Assembly (NCBI GenBank): GCA_014529385.2
Contig: CM043944.1
Coordinates: 48,648,768-48,712,767, forward strand
Origin: Adiantum capillus-veneris
Taxonomy: Eukaryota > Streptophyta > Polypodiopsida > Polypodiales > Pteridaceae
Length of the DNA: 64,000 nt
Direction of reading: 5' to 3'
Each line of letters begins with the position of its first letter. Position 1 is the stretch's first letter. A model generated the notes under the pieces. It made no database searches and was not told where the DNA came from. It worked only from the letters and a program-made list of their open reading frames with translations. Shown piece after piece: positions 21,968 to 33,359 of this stretch. Both the position numbers and the translations under genes were made by a program.

Positions 21968-24900
21968 TTAGTTGTCAATTGAGAGCTTGCTGTAGTCATG
22001 TCCAACGGTTTCCTTGCCATGGTCCTCAACCACGAAGGGTTCAGCCTCCAGGTTCTCCACTCTATCCCCACTTTTTACAACAGCCTTGCCATGCTGAAAA
22101 TTCTCGGATAGCTCTATGTGGTTCTCGTCAAGTTCATATAGTTCTGTATTGTTCTTGTCAAGCTCAAGTAGACGAGAACTTTTGTTAGCATTGGTTTCTG
22201 TGAAGAAAAAAATCATGTTAAGGGGCGTATCTCATGACAAGTGGATTTAAGCTAAGTATAATGAACCCACCCTCCGGCTCTGTGTACTCAATTCCGAGTG
22301 CCGAGAAATTGGCAATTTATGGAATCTTTATTGTGCACAATGGGTGAGTGCACTTTGCCATAGTGCTGCATAGAACTGCAAAGCAAAATGGGTGATATTT
22401 GTGTTGACATTCCAACGAGAAGAAACCTTCCATGTGGTTAGCTGAGAGGGGTTTCCCACATGCAACACAATCACCCCCAATACACACAAACAATTTCAAA
22501 ACAGAGGCTTTAGTCGGCGGTGAGCGGACAATGATGCCTCTACCCTTTTCCTGGATATATTGGATGGCTATATCCATAAATTCTCTTTGATACGTCAAGG
22601 CTTCTAATTCAAAGTCCAAAGCCATATTCCTTTGCTGCGAACCATAACATAAACAACAACGTAGAGTAAGATCATTATATGCTTGAATGGACTTAAGTGC
22701 ACAAGCTTGAATGCTTCTATTCAACTTCTTCTAAAGAATTCAAAGCAAATTAAAAATGCTTGACAAATCTTATCAAAATGCTTTCTAGTCATTTCTTAGA
22801 GCTTTCTAGCAACTTGTTCATCACTTTTTAACCACCTATTGAGCACTTCAAAGCACGTTCTAACCACCTGGTCACCACTTTCTAAGCACCTAGCTACCAC
22901 TCTCAAAGCACCTTCAGAGCACTTTCAAAGCACCTGGTTACCACTTTCTTGGTACCAAAAATCATTTCAAATCACTTCCTGACCACCTATTGCGATCAAC
23001 CGTAAGCACTTCAAAGCACTTTCTTTAGAGCACTCTCAAAGAACCTGGTTACACTTTCTTGGCACCAAAAATCATTTCAAATCACTTTCTGACCACCTAT
23101 TGATCAACAGTACGCACTTCAAAGCACTTTCTTACCACCTAGACACCACTTTTACTCCTTGTGTGAGTAGTTAAAGTGCTTCAGATTGTAGATTGGTTAC
23201 TTGAAAGCATTTTGAAGTACTTTCTAGGCACCATTCAGTATTGTGGAGCACTTTCTAACCACCTGGTTACCACTTTCTTTGCACCATAAAGCATTTCAAA
23301 TCACTTTTTGACCACCTAAGCAACATTGAGCACTTCAAAGCACTTTTTTACCACCTAGTCACCACATAGTGCTCCTTGTGAGGAGTTTAAGTTCTTCAAA
23401 GTTCTAATTGCTTCCTTGAAAGAAATTTGAAGGACTTTCTTAGCACCATTCAACATTTTGGAGCACTTTAAAGAAGTCTCTTCTCTCAATCCTTACCACT
23501 TGGTCAAAATTTCATAACCACCTAGAAAGCAGTATAGAGCTATATCAAAGAACTTCAAAGTACTTTGAAGGACCCTTTGAGTACTTTGAAACACTTTCTT
23601 ACCACCTATCAAGCATTTTCAAGCATATTGTAGGCACCATTGAGCACTTCAAAGCACTTTTAGGTGCTTTTAAGGCATTTATTAGCACTTTCTAAGCACT
23701 TCTGAGCACTATGAAGCTTTTTCTAACCACTTGGTTAGCACTTCCTACTCCAAGTAAGGAGTTTAGACCTATCTCAAAGAACTTCATAACATGAAGCACT
23801 TCTAGTCTTAAGTCCAACCACTTGGTCAACACATTCTCCTTATCTATTGAGCAATTTGAATTTATCACAAAGAACTTCTAGGCACTTTTAGCAGCAAACT
23901 GACCTGCAAGGAGTCCAAATATTCTTTAAGCCGCCCTGAATCAGTAGTGACACCTACCTTGGACAGCATCTTGGTGATAGCTGTGACCTCTATCTCTTTG
24001 CGGTCTACCTCCCATGGATGTGAATTAGGTGAGGTCTTGAGCACCTCCAGCTCCTTGTTTAGTTGGTCCAATTCCATGTAGAAGTCATTGTAAGCAAAAA
24101 AAATTCCTCATTTCTAAGCCACAGGTCCCTCTTTTCCTGCAGCTGCACTTTCACCTTGCCCAGCACCCTTTTTTGCTCATTCTCCTGGCCACTAAGTCCC
24201 TCCACCATGCTAAGCACCAGCTCAATATACATTTGCATCTTTACTGCCTGAAATGGCTGTAGCTTGCTTGCAAACATTTTTGGTATTAATGACAAGGCAC
24301 CGTCACAGATAGATGATTCTATTTGAATGACACCTGTCAAGGTATAATCGTGCGGAACTTGTTGATCTTCCGCTCCAAACCGCCTTTTTGCATCTTGCAG
24401 TTTTCAAGGACACTGCCACCAAACCTTGCCCATGTAATCCGATGTCCAGTCGGATCACTCGTTGCTGCTGGACACCTCTCATACACGAAACCTCGTGCAA
24501 ATTTTTCTAGCAGCTCACCATTGAATGGGTTGCTTGATATACCTTCTGGTACGAAAGCCGGCACTCGCCAACGAACTCATCCCTCACATGGTTGAGAAAT
24601 AGCTTTGGGCTTTTCTTGTGTAGGCACTTGAAGACACTGAGCCACTCCTCATCGGGGATATCTTCATCTATGAGCTCTTTAGGTAGCTTTCCCTCTAGGC
24701 TGAGCCCGTACTCCTCATGCAGTTCCTCGATCGAGAAGCAAAATCTTGATAGCCGTGGGTACTCCAATGCTGCAAGCACCAGAAAACAGAGCTCGTTGAA
24801 AGCCCAATTTTGCAAACACTGAAGCAATGGAAAAAAACAATGCAAAAACATACACATGCATACCTTTCGATGACTTCGTTGACGACTTTGAGTTGGATGC

Positions 24901-25068
24901 AACGCATTTCGGAGTGCCAGGTAGAGCCTTTACCTCCACTTTTGATGGACTGCTTCACGTTGCGAGCTCATTGGTTGGAGGTGTTTGATCTTGAAGTTTA
25001 GGTTCAGACATTGTGCCCTGCCTGGTCTTGTGCTTTGGTAAACCGCATGCAGGTGACTTCATTTGCAT
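21968..25068 (-). pseudogene. Decaying multi-exon gene with C-terminal Cys/His (RING-like) cluster
   Basis: Four putative exons on the minus strand: A 25,068-24,864, B 24,769-23,904, C 22,634-22,271, D 22,197-21,968. All junctions are GT-AG and keep phase (A/B completes an Ala codon; B/C is phase 0; C/D completes a Glu codon). Exon B encodes an acidic IEELHEEYGLSLEGKLPKEL segment and a helical coiled-coil-like part. Exon C carries C-x2-C (CVAC), then CQHKYHPFC and KCTHPLC, resembling a RING-H2 zinc cluster but not a canonical one. Lesions: TGA at 24,955-24,957, single-base frameshifts near 24,562 and 24,340 and in a T8 run near 24,097, and TAA at 22,317-22,319. Coding similarity continues in frame past both stops. 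Family not recognised. Confidence 0.55.
22745..23880. repeat. Degenerate AAGCACTT array (array 1), within an intron
   Basis: More than thirty occurrences of AAGCACTT, GAGCACTT or close variants, irregularly spaced at ~10-40 bp and mixed with ACCACCT-type words. It fills the long intron between exons B and C of the minus-strand gene relic. Larger internal repeats exist (for example ACCAAAAATCATTTCAAATC at ~22,954 and ~23,062). Its complement AAGTGCTT dominates the arrays at 32.1-33.3 kb and 63.2-63.5 kb. Confidence 0.85.
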
Positions 25069-25079
25069 CCTACATCTTG

Positions 25080-25740
25080 ACTGTACAGTAAAGAGGATGA
25101 GCTTATGAGCACGTAGAGAAAGACTAATGCCTACAGCTCCTAATGCTATAGTATGATGCATGCAAAGCTTGAGTTCGGTAAAGCAAACAAGAAAAATGGG
25201 ACATGCAGACATGTAAGCCTCAAAATTTCAAAATTGTTTATGAGCACGGCTGGAAACCTCTGTTTGCAGAAAGGATGCATGTCTTATAAGCACGAGGAGA
25301 AAGACTAATGCATGCATACATGTAGCTCCAAGTGCTACAATATTCATGATGCATGCAAAGCTTCACTTCAAAAGCAACAGAAAAATGGCACATGTAGACA
25401 TGGAAACGTCAGCAGTTCAAACCGCTAGTAGGGTTAACCTTCTCAATCCACCTGAGCAGAGGCAAGAGTGAATGAGATGTCTGCAAACTTCAACAGTTCA
25501 AAACGGCAGTAGAGTTTACCTTCTCAGTCCGGTAGAATAGAGGGGAGAGTGAATGAGACGAGTGTTTGTTTCGAAGCTCAGGGAGATCACCTGACACGCG
25601 GGAAGAATCTGTAAAAAGTTGATGTCGACATCGTCCTATGACAAGTCACATCATGCATACCTTGAAATGATGATTGAGACGCCCCTCCCTACAATCAATG
25701 GCCCTTTCCAACTACTAAGGCCATTAACATTTTAAAATTC
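25080..25740. other. No gene recognised; upstream flank of the gene relic
   Basis: Contains two diverged copies of a ~180-bp segment (GAGAAAGACTAATGC...GATGCATGCAAAGCTT at ~25,118 and ~25,289) and a repeated AACAGTTCAAA.C..AGTAG block (25,427 and 25,492). It could include the promoter of the minus-strand gene, but no motif is decisive. Confidence 0.35.
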
Positions 25741-25752
25741 CCCTTTTCTTTT

Positions 25753-27091
25753 TTGAATTTACCACAAATTCCTTTCCAAAGTAGTCTCTTGGCGGTACCC
25801 CAAAAAGTGAAATATTGGTACCACCAGTACATGCTTAGACCCACTGAGAAAGGGGACATTCAAGGACTCTCTCTCCCAGCAAGGAAACAACTCCTACCCA
25901 AGTTATCTACTAAAGACTCTCTACTATTCTTGAAAGACACCACTTAGATATGTAGAAAGGCCCCTTCAAAGGCCCTTAAGTCTGTGCAAATGTTTCCATC
26001 CACTATAGAGAAAAAATAATAAATTTGTTCATGATCTCGTACTAAGCCTTCTTCTCTCTAATACTGAAATGACTAGATGCAATTGAAAAGGGTTCCTAAA
26101 ACCAGTCAAACACTTCTTATGGAGGAAGAACAATTCCAAAGACATGATAGCATGGCGGTGGGGTAAATGGGAGTGGGCTGCCAGACCTAAGGAGTAGGGA
26201 AAGATTGGGATACTCAAACTAGCAAATCATGTGGAGTCTTAATGTGCAAAGTTTGTGGTGTCAACAAAGAATCAAGATCAAGCTTGGTCCATCATGACTT
26301 GGAATATGATAGACAAGGTAAATATCTTCTCTGAAGGGGTCCCATGGAAAGAGGTAGAAACCCTTGAAAAACTGCTAGAACCACACTGGGCCATGCAAAG
26401 CGATGTAGCAGTGAGATTGGAGCTGATGCCTAAATGTGCCAAAGCATCAAAAGCACTATAAAGGGGAGAGGCAACCAAATACTTCAAGAACTTCATTACT
26501 TACTGGTCCTCCTAGATCTCTAAGATTGGAGGTCATTCAATAAGGCTCTTCTGGAGAGAAATAGCCAAAAATCAACATCAAAGGACTAATATATATAACT
26601 CATTTTTGGGACAAAAACAACTTGAGTTAGAAAGAAGCAGACATACTAACTACCCAATTATACAACCTCAACGAAAATAAAATTCTTATCATCAAAAGAG
26701 TGGTTGATCTCTAATGTGCCTATTTGTGAGGCAGAACTTGATTGGAAAGTCTACTAGTGGTCAAGAAACAAGAATCTAAGTAACTTTAGTGTGCATATTT
26801 GTGAGGTAGAACTTGATTGGAAAGCTTGATAGTGGCCATGGAAAGTTTGGTAGTGACCAAGAAACACGAATGTTTCTCTCACGAATGTTTGGTAGGCAAG
26901 GCTTAGATTTGGTATCCATCTGTCACTAGTATGTAGCTATCTAAGTAGTTTGTGTCTTCATTGACTATATAGCTCCGAATTGTGTATTATGATCCCTCAA
27001 GAAGGCACTTAACATGCTTGAGGGTATTTGTACATTCCTCTCTGGGTTAAGATAACTCCTTTACTCACAATTGTAAGTATTGAAAAAAAAA
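25753..27091 (+). mobile_element. LINE fragment (region between RT and zinc finger) with 3' end
   Basis: Broken frames read KPVKHFLWRKNNSKDMIAWR and later WKEVETLEKLLEPHWAMQSD, which parallels the LINE frame at 62,092-62,409 (QWKEVPRYFHNSITHWSPWL region). A small tandem repeat at ~26,725-26,865 (GAGG.AGAACTTGATTGGAAAG) is followed by the 3' end: ACTCACAATTGTAAGT (27,063-27,078) and an A tail (27,083-27,091). Many stops. Confidence 0.6.
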
Positions 27092-27136
27092 GCTTATGAT
27101 GTTTTTGTTCATGACATTTATTGTAAGATCTCTTGT

Positions 27137-28072
27137 TTCTACAATACTTACTGATAGTGAGTTAGTACTATTAATCAAGATCATCCAACCGCCACTCATA
27201 CAAAGATACATAAATAAATCCACAAAACAAAAACATCATAACCCAAAGACCTAGCTCGAGTGGGGAGCCACCATGCAAGGGGGATTGCCACACTACACTC
27301 ACATGCCCACAACACAAGAGGGGTATGTGTGTGTGTGTGTGTGTGTGTGTTGGGAGAGAGAAAGAGAGAGATAGTCTATTTTGTTTGATTCTATGTTTAT
27401 AACTTTGTATAATTTATATTTTTTTCTTTTTTTATTAATGTAAAAGGAAGGCCCTTATAATTTTTGATTAACTTGTTGTATTCTCAATAAAAATCCATTC
27501 AATAACAAGTTGGGAGAGTAATTCCAACTTTCCAAGGCATCTTACTGTATAATTTTTAAGGAGACTTTTGAAGGACCCATATGTCACCACTAACGTGCAT
27601 GGTATGTCACCATATGTTTTTGCCTTCAAATCGGTTTTTGAACACAGTCTATGTGCAACCTTGATGAGACCATAGACCAGAGTTTATAATTTATTAAATT
27701 GATAATAACTGGTTACATGAGGGAGTCCTATCAAAAGACGATATTTGCAACATCGACTTTTGGTTAAACTTTGTAGCCAAAATGACATCATGATGGATGA
27801 AGGCAGGGCTTGCCAAATTTTTTAAATATATTTTTTTTGATTGCATAAAGCCTTAGTAAAGTAAAGGGTTGCATTTGGAAACAAACCTTTAATTTTACTT
27901 GTAATTCTTTTTAAAAAAATGCTCATATGAGCTTGAATTGCATTGACATTAGAAGGTTACAATATGCCCTGGCATATCCTTCACACAGGGTTCTCCAGAA
28001 AGAAATACATCAACGAGAGTTGCGAGAGCTCGCTTACATTTACGTAAGAAGCTTACATTCTAAGCTCTCTCT

Positions 28073-28109
<37 letters not shown>

Positions 28110-30440
28110 ACAACAGCTTGCACTGACACAATTCAAAAACAACATTGGGGTCCAAAGGATCCCCCTTCTTTTGAAAAAGTAATTCATTTCTAGAGTTTCA
28201 AATTTCTCTCAACACAGTAGCTCTTACGATGCAAATGTCCGTCAAAAGCTCCATATATCGATGCATCTAGATTTCAAAGCAAGGTCTCATCTAAAGAGAC
28301 AAGGTCCCAAATGAGTGAACACCCATTTGCAAATAGCTCCTGTGAAAGCTATGATTTCCAGACAACCCTTGAACAAGTACGTGGGACATTCGTTCGGGTG
28401 CTTAATGTGATACATATACCTTCGGCTAGTCCTCTTGCTTTAGCTTTGTCCCGGGTGAGGATAAAGCCAAAGAGAAGTCTCCAAAGGAACACTTTATCTT
28501 TCTCATTGCATTTGGCCTTCCAGATGTTTCCGATCACTTGGGTCCATTTGCTTGCTGCCCACTTCTTGACCAGACCCTGTTGAGGTGATCTATACATACT
28601 GCTGAAGAGCAAAGTTTTTCATGAATTGGTTTTGTCTTGGGTGAACAAAAAATCCTTTCTCCAAGAAAATTCTAGGCTTTCCAATCAAGTGGTGTGAAGC
28701 AAGGTGGAAGGGTAAGGTTTGAGATCTTTTGAAGTAGTCTTCCAATGAGGATTTCCACCTGGAGCAATAGATTGTTAGAGAACTTCAGATGTTCGATTGA
28801 GCTCCAATCTCCTTTTTGATAATCCCAAAGCGAATCCAAGTTGACAAAGCCCTTGTTGTTAAGATTCCTGGCTATTTCAATCCATGGTTATTGAAACCCA
28901 AGCCATCCACACGGGACCCCATGGGATCCAGTGCCAAGCAATACCTTTCCAGCATGTTATCTCTTCAGTTCACTTGAGCGAGTTTGTGACTTTACAACAT
29001 TTTTCAATAAATTTCACAGTAAATCCTCCTAATTGAGCCCTAACTCCAAAAGGGGGGAAAAGCCCTTTTTGAATGTCGAGGTTGGACCATGAACCACCTT
29101 TGGACCTCTTGAGGATGCCATTACCAATTCCCTTGCCATTACTGCCCAGCTTTCTTCAAAATTGGCAAGAGCGTAAATGAATTTGATACATAATGCTAAT
29201 TCATGAGTGACATTGTCATGGATGCCAAGACCTCCCTGAGCTTTGAGTTTTGCAATTGCCACACATTTACCCTACCACAAAGGTTTGCCACACATTTACC
29301 CTACTACAAAGGTTTGCTGGCAGAAAGATTATTCCTCTACAGAAATTCTTTGATTGGTGACAAGGAGTTCCATTTTTTTGGGATAATTGAAAGAATGGTG
29401 ACGTGAAGGTTATATACGGTTATTGTGGCTCTACAGGGGAAAGGGGATCAAGATGAACTGCCAACGTTTCATTTTCATTTTCATTTTTTCTTGAACCCAG
29501 TCAAAGGGAGTTTTGTGAGTAATCCCTTTCCCAATCGGCATACCCAAGTGACGAAAGATGATCCCTCTCTTCACCACCTCTCCAGTCTACCATGAAGAAT
29601 CGAAATTATCTTCCTCTGTCACACTGAGATAAGCCTTGATTTTTCTATGTTGCATTGTGATCGTGATGCTGTGGCAAACAACTGGACAATCTCTAGGGCT
29701 TGTCTTACATTATTCCCCTCTCCTTGGAGCAAGAGAAGAAAATCATCAGTAAACATCTTGATAAGTAGTTATTTGCCATTTTGGGTTTGAAGCCCTTTAG
29801 TCTCATCTTTTGTAACGGCTTGTTCCACCATAGCCATAAGCGGGTGGGTGCAGGCTACAAACCACAAAGGCGCCAAGGGGCACCCCTGTCGAATGGTTCT
29901 TTTGACATTGAAACTGTCGATTATTCTAGAATTGAACAGTAGCTTTGAGGAGCTACCTTCCCCAAGAGAACTTACTCCTTGACAGATTCAAGGGCCGAAC
30001 CCCAAAGTCTACAATGTTTCTTGTACAAATGACCAGGTGATCCTATCATACACCTTATTCAGGTCCAATTGAAGAAGGATAAATTCTTGTCTCTTGAACT
30101 TGGCATACTCCATCCTAATCATTGCAACCGGTATGCTATCATATATTGATCTTCCTTTAATAAAACCATGTTGGTGGGGAGAGATGACATCTGCTAACAC
30201 CGGGGTTACCTTCTCAACAATGAGTTTGGCCAACACCTTGTAAACCATTGTCATCATTGTAATTGGTCTCCAGTGCTTGAGTTGAGAGCAAGCTAACTGT
30301 TTGGGGATGAGTTTAATTAATCCTTTTTTCATCCGTGATTCGAGTGCACCTTTAGTAAAGGCTATGTTGACCATTGTGAGACGGGGTTGACATTTTTGCG
30401 ATCACTCTTTAAAGAGAGACATTGAGTATTGGGTCACATA
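27137..30440 (-). mobile_element. LINE relic (RT to zinc finger), minus strand, copy A
   Basis: From the 5' side: RT fragment at 30,374-30,009 (LIKLIPKQLA, HWRPITMMTMVYKVLAKLIV, HQHGFIKGRSIYDSIPVAMI, LLQLDLNKVYDRITWSFV). An FTDD sequence in place of the catalytic FADD/YADD box lies near 29,760. A post-RT segment follows at 29,262-29,029 (AIAKLKAQGGLGIHDN) and a zinc-finger-domain start at 28,612-28,349 (KVFLWRLLFGFI). No AP endonuclease domain is visible: the copy stops just upstream of the RT. Frames are broken throughout. Confidence 0.8.
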
Positions 30441-30784
30441 TAATTTTGTTTTTTTGCCAAACTCATAATTGTGAGTCTATATGTATCCTCAAGCTTGTGT
30501 TTAGCCTTGAGGGATCACACGATACATTGAGAAGCTACATAGCCCCATACAGAGGCAAATCACACTCCATGTTCTTGTTATCGCATTTTGGTCAATATGG
30601 CATCAATTGCCCTATTCCACTCCTTAAAATCCCTTTTATCGATGGCAACAATCCCTTCCCTACTTTCTTGTATAATACTTGCAAAGCTATCTGTTGTGAG
30701 GACATTTTCAAAAACCTATCAGTTCCTCGCCTTCGAAACTTGCTTAAAATACTAGAATCTAAAAGTTTGCGTACATATAAGTAG
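30422..30784 (+). CDS. Hypothetical 120-residue frame, also open in duplicate copy B
   Basis: Begins at a noncanonical start and includes the complement of a LINE tail (palindrome ACTCATAATTGTGAGT at 30,461-30,476). The last ~75 residues (SHFGQYGINCPIPLLKIPFI, then DGNNPFPTFLYN and EDIFKNLSVP) remain open and similar in the copy at 60,190-60,543. The product is not recognised. It may be a remnant exon of a transposon or simply chance conservation between recent duplicates. Confidence 0.2.
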   Translation: MSIGSHIILFFCQTHNCESICILKLVFSLEGSHDTLRSYIAPYRGKSHSMFLLSHFGQYGINCPIPLLKIPFIDGNNPFPTFLYNTCKAICCEDIFKNLSVPRLRNLLKILESKSLRTYK

Positions 30785-31499
30785 CATTTGGCTTCTCATC
30801 ACCTTCCTTATCCTCTTTCACCTATTTTTTGTCTAAATTTGTAACAATGCTTGCAATTGTTTTTCAGTCATTATTTTTATTTTTTTGAGATATATCGTAA
30901 TCAAAATAATTTATTGTTACACTTGTTTTCCAAAAACATATTATATTATTTTGATAATAAATGTTCAAAACATTAGCCTCTTATTCTCTCAATAGCCTCA
31001 TGTAGGTCATAGTTAACTTCCACCTTGTTTTTAACTAGGGAGAAAAGGAGAATAGTTTAAAAATCTTTACATCAAAATTTGAAGGATTTTTTTCTGGTTT
31101 TTACATGAACGTGTCACAAGTTTTGCTGATTTTTATCAAGGCAAGCTTGGATTATAGCTGGGATGTTAGCCCATTCAAAATACACTAGACCCTCTAAACA
31201 CAAGCCTATGCACAAAAGTGGACTAGGCTGAAAAAGCCTTTTGGGAGTCTTCGTTTTGTGTTTACAAAGGCTATATTACTTGCATATTTAATACCACTAT
31301 CACAACAGATCTATGAAAAACATGTGATGCCTAATGTTATGCCATCAATTCAGTGTGTAGTGTGTACACATGCAATGAACATAGTGAAACTAATCTTCCT
31401 CCATCGTCTATCACACAACACATCATGAGGGAGCCTTTGCCTGGTCTACAAAACTAGTGGACTACAAAGAAGAGGGAACAAAGAAGATTTAAGAATAAG

Positions 31500-32105
31500 A
31501 TGGCACGGAGGCATGTGGATAGTGACATTGATGAGCTAGAGGTAAAGAAAATTTGCAGGGTAGTATGTTGGTGCTGGTGCAAACAAACAAACGGGCTCTC
31601 TGAGGGTCTTCAAATGAAGATTCTACACCAACTCCTCCATAATCCAACATTCTCAATATTGCAGCACATATCAAGGGACAATTGAGAGAGTCATTTTCTC
31701 TAACATATGTCATACATTATCTGAGTTGAAGACACCCCATTTAAATAATGGATTATTTTTAAAGCAAGCTACTATCATGGCATGCCTCAATGGCGTATGT
31801 AACAATGACAATGAAAAGAGCTGTAGAGATATTGCCAAAGCTTTAGGCCTCAATCAGAGGAATGTCAGTGCTTCCAATGTTTGATTGCATCATGAAGCAG
31901 AGAAAGGGTCACTTCCTTTGATGTGTGTCACCGTCAAATGCACAAGGCAAGAAACATCATCAACAAAATTAAAAAAATTGTGTTTCAGTTCCTTTTGGCA
32001 AACACCCACATCTCCCCAAACAAGAAAGATGTTGTTCAAAAGAGGATACACAAGAGTGTGCATGTGCTCCATCTAGTTGATCTACTCAATTTTCCTCAGG
32101 TATAT
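31500..32105 (+). pseudogene. DNA-transposase-like relic, N-terminal part
   Basis: Overlapping frames encode MACLNGVC then SCRDIAKALGLNQRNVSAS, a helix-turn-helix-like segment (~31,775-31,880). They continue with FLLANTHISPNKKDVVQKRI (31,990-32,050). I associate this order (HTH, then .LAN..ISPNKKDV.) with a poorly described transposase family of seed-free plants. Frameshifts and stops separate the pieces. The likely continuation is at 33,360-34,710, beyond an AAGTGCTT array. Confidence 0.45.
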
Positions 32106-32109
32106 CCCT

Positions 32110-33310
32110 CCAAACATGTTGAGAGTGTGTTATTGCGTCTTATTAAATGCTCAACCATGCTTGTAAATGTTTCCAAGTGCCCGATAGCTTATTACACTGT
32201 TTTAGTGCTTTACATAACTTTGCAATTAATTATAGATGCTTGTAAGTGCTCCATGGTGCTTCCATGAAATGCCATGCCATTTTGAGTGCATTTTAGTGCT
32301 TCAAAGCACTTTTCAACCACTTAACCATGCTTTCTAGTGTTTGATAGACTTTTACAAGTGATTAGAACAAGTACAATTGCTTCTAAGTGGCTCATAGTGC
32401 TTCCAAGTAATTCCATGTCATTATAAGTGCATCTAAATGTTTTTGTATTCTTTTGAGTGCTTTTGAGTGCTTCATAATGATTCTAAGTGTTTCTATGTGC
32501 TTCTAGTGATTCAAAGTGCTTCCAAGTGTTTTGAAGTTCTTCACTGAGTGCTTCTTAGTGCTTTATAGCACTTCAAAGTTCTTCCTAGTGCTTTTAAGTG
32601 CTTGTGAGTGCTTCATAGTGATTTTAAGTGCTTCATAGTAAGTGCTTCTAGGTGCTTCTTAGAGCTTCATAGTGCTTCTAAATGCTTCCTAGGGCTTCAT
32701 AGTGCTTCTTATTTCTTTATAGAGCTCCTAGGTGATTCTAAGTGCTTCTTAGTGCTTTATAGAGCCTCTAAGTGGTTCTTAGTGCTTTATAGGGCTTCTA
32801 AGTGCTTCATAGTGTTTCTCAAAGCTTGTGAGTGCTTCTAATTGCTTATAAGTTCCATTGAGTGAGTCTAAGTGCTTAATGAATCTAAGTGCTTCTAAGT
32901 TCCATTGAGTGAGTCTAAAAGTTTCTAAAATCTTACAACTTTTTCTAGGTGCTTTTGAGTGATTCATAGTGTTTCCTAGTGATTCCTAGTTCTTCCAAGT
33001 AATTCCAAGTGCACCTAAATGCTTCCTAGTGCTTCAAAGTGCATCTAAGTGCTTCCAAATGCTTGAGAGTGCTTTATAGTGCTTGATCATGCTCTAAAGT
33101 GCTCGATAGATCTTTACAAGAGTTTCTAAGTGCTACCAAGTGCTCTAAAGTGTATCCAAGAGCTTTACAATAAATTCTAAGTTCTCCAAATTGTTCTTGT
33201 CAGTGGGACCCATTGCTTCAGAGTGCTTTATACTGCTTGAGAGTGCATCATAATCCTTAACAATTCTATAGATTTCATGAAAGTAATTTATAATGCTTGA
33301 TAGTGATTCT
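32110..33310. repeat. Degenerate AGTGCTTC/AAGTGCTT array (array 2)
   Basis: Roughly seventy words of the type AGTGCTTC, AAGTGCTT, TAGTGCTTTATAG over 1.2 kb, spaced mostly 10-20 bp apart and densest at 32,440-32,880. No fixed higher-order period is obvious. The array separates the two halves of a transposase relic. Confidence 0.9.
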
Positions 33311-33359
33311 AAATGTGTCTTTTGTTTTACCAAGGGAATTTTATATGCGATCTCAGGGG

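Larger units (their letters stand above)
26893..31355. repeat. Composite LINE block, duplicate copy A
   Basis: The whole ~4.46-kb segment aligns collinearly with 56,551-61,153. It includes the 3' end of a plus-strand LINE, an inverted (minus-strand) LINE relic, a second minus-strand LINE tail and the flanking AT-rich sequence. Similarity starts abruptly at GGCAAGGC and ends just after ATGCCATC.ATTCAGT. Confidence 0.85.

Noticed and set aside
22745-23880. CRISPR-like array
   Set aside because: The repeated word is short and degenerate with variable spacing, and the setting is a plant nuclear genome.
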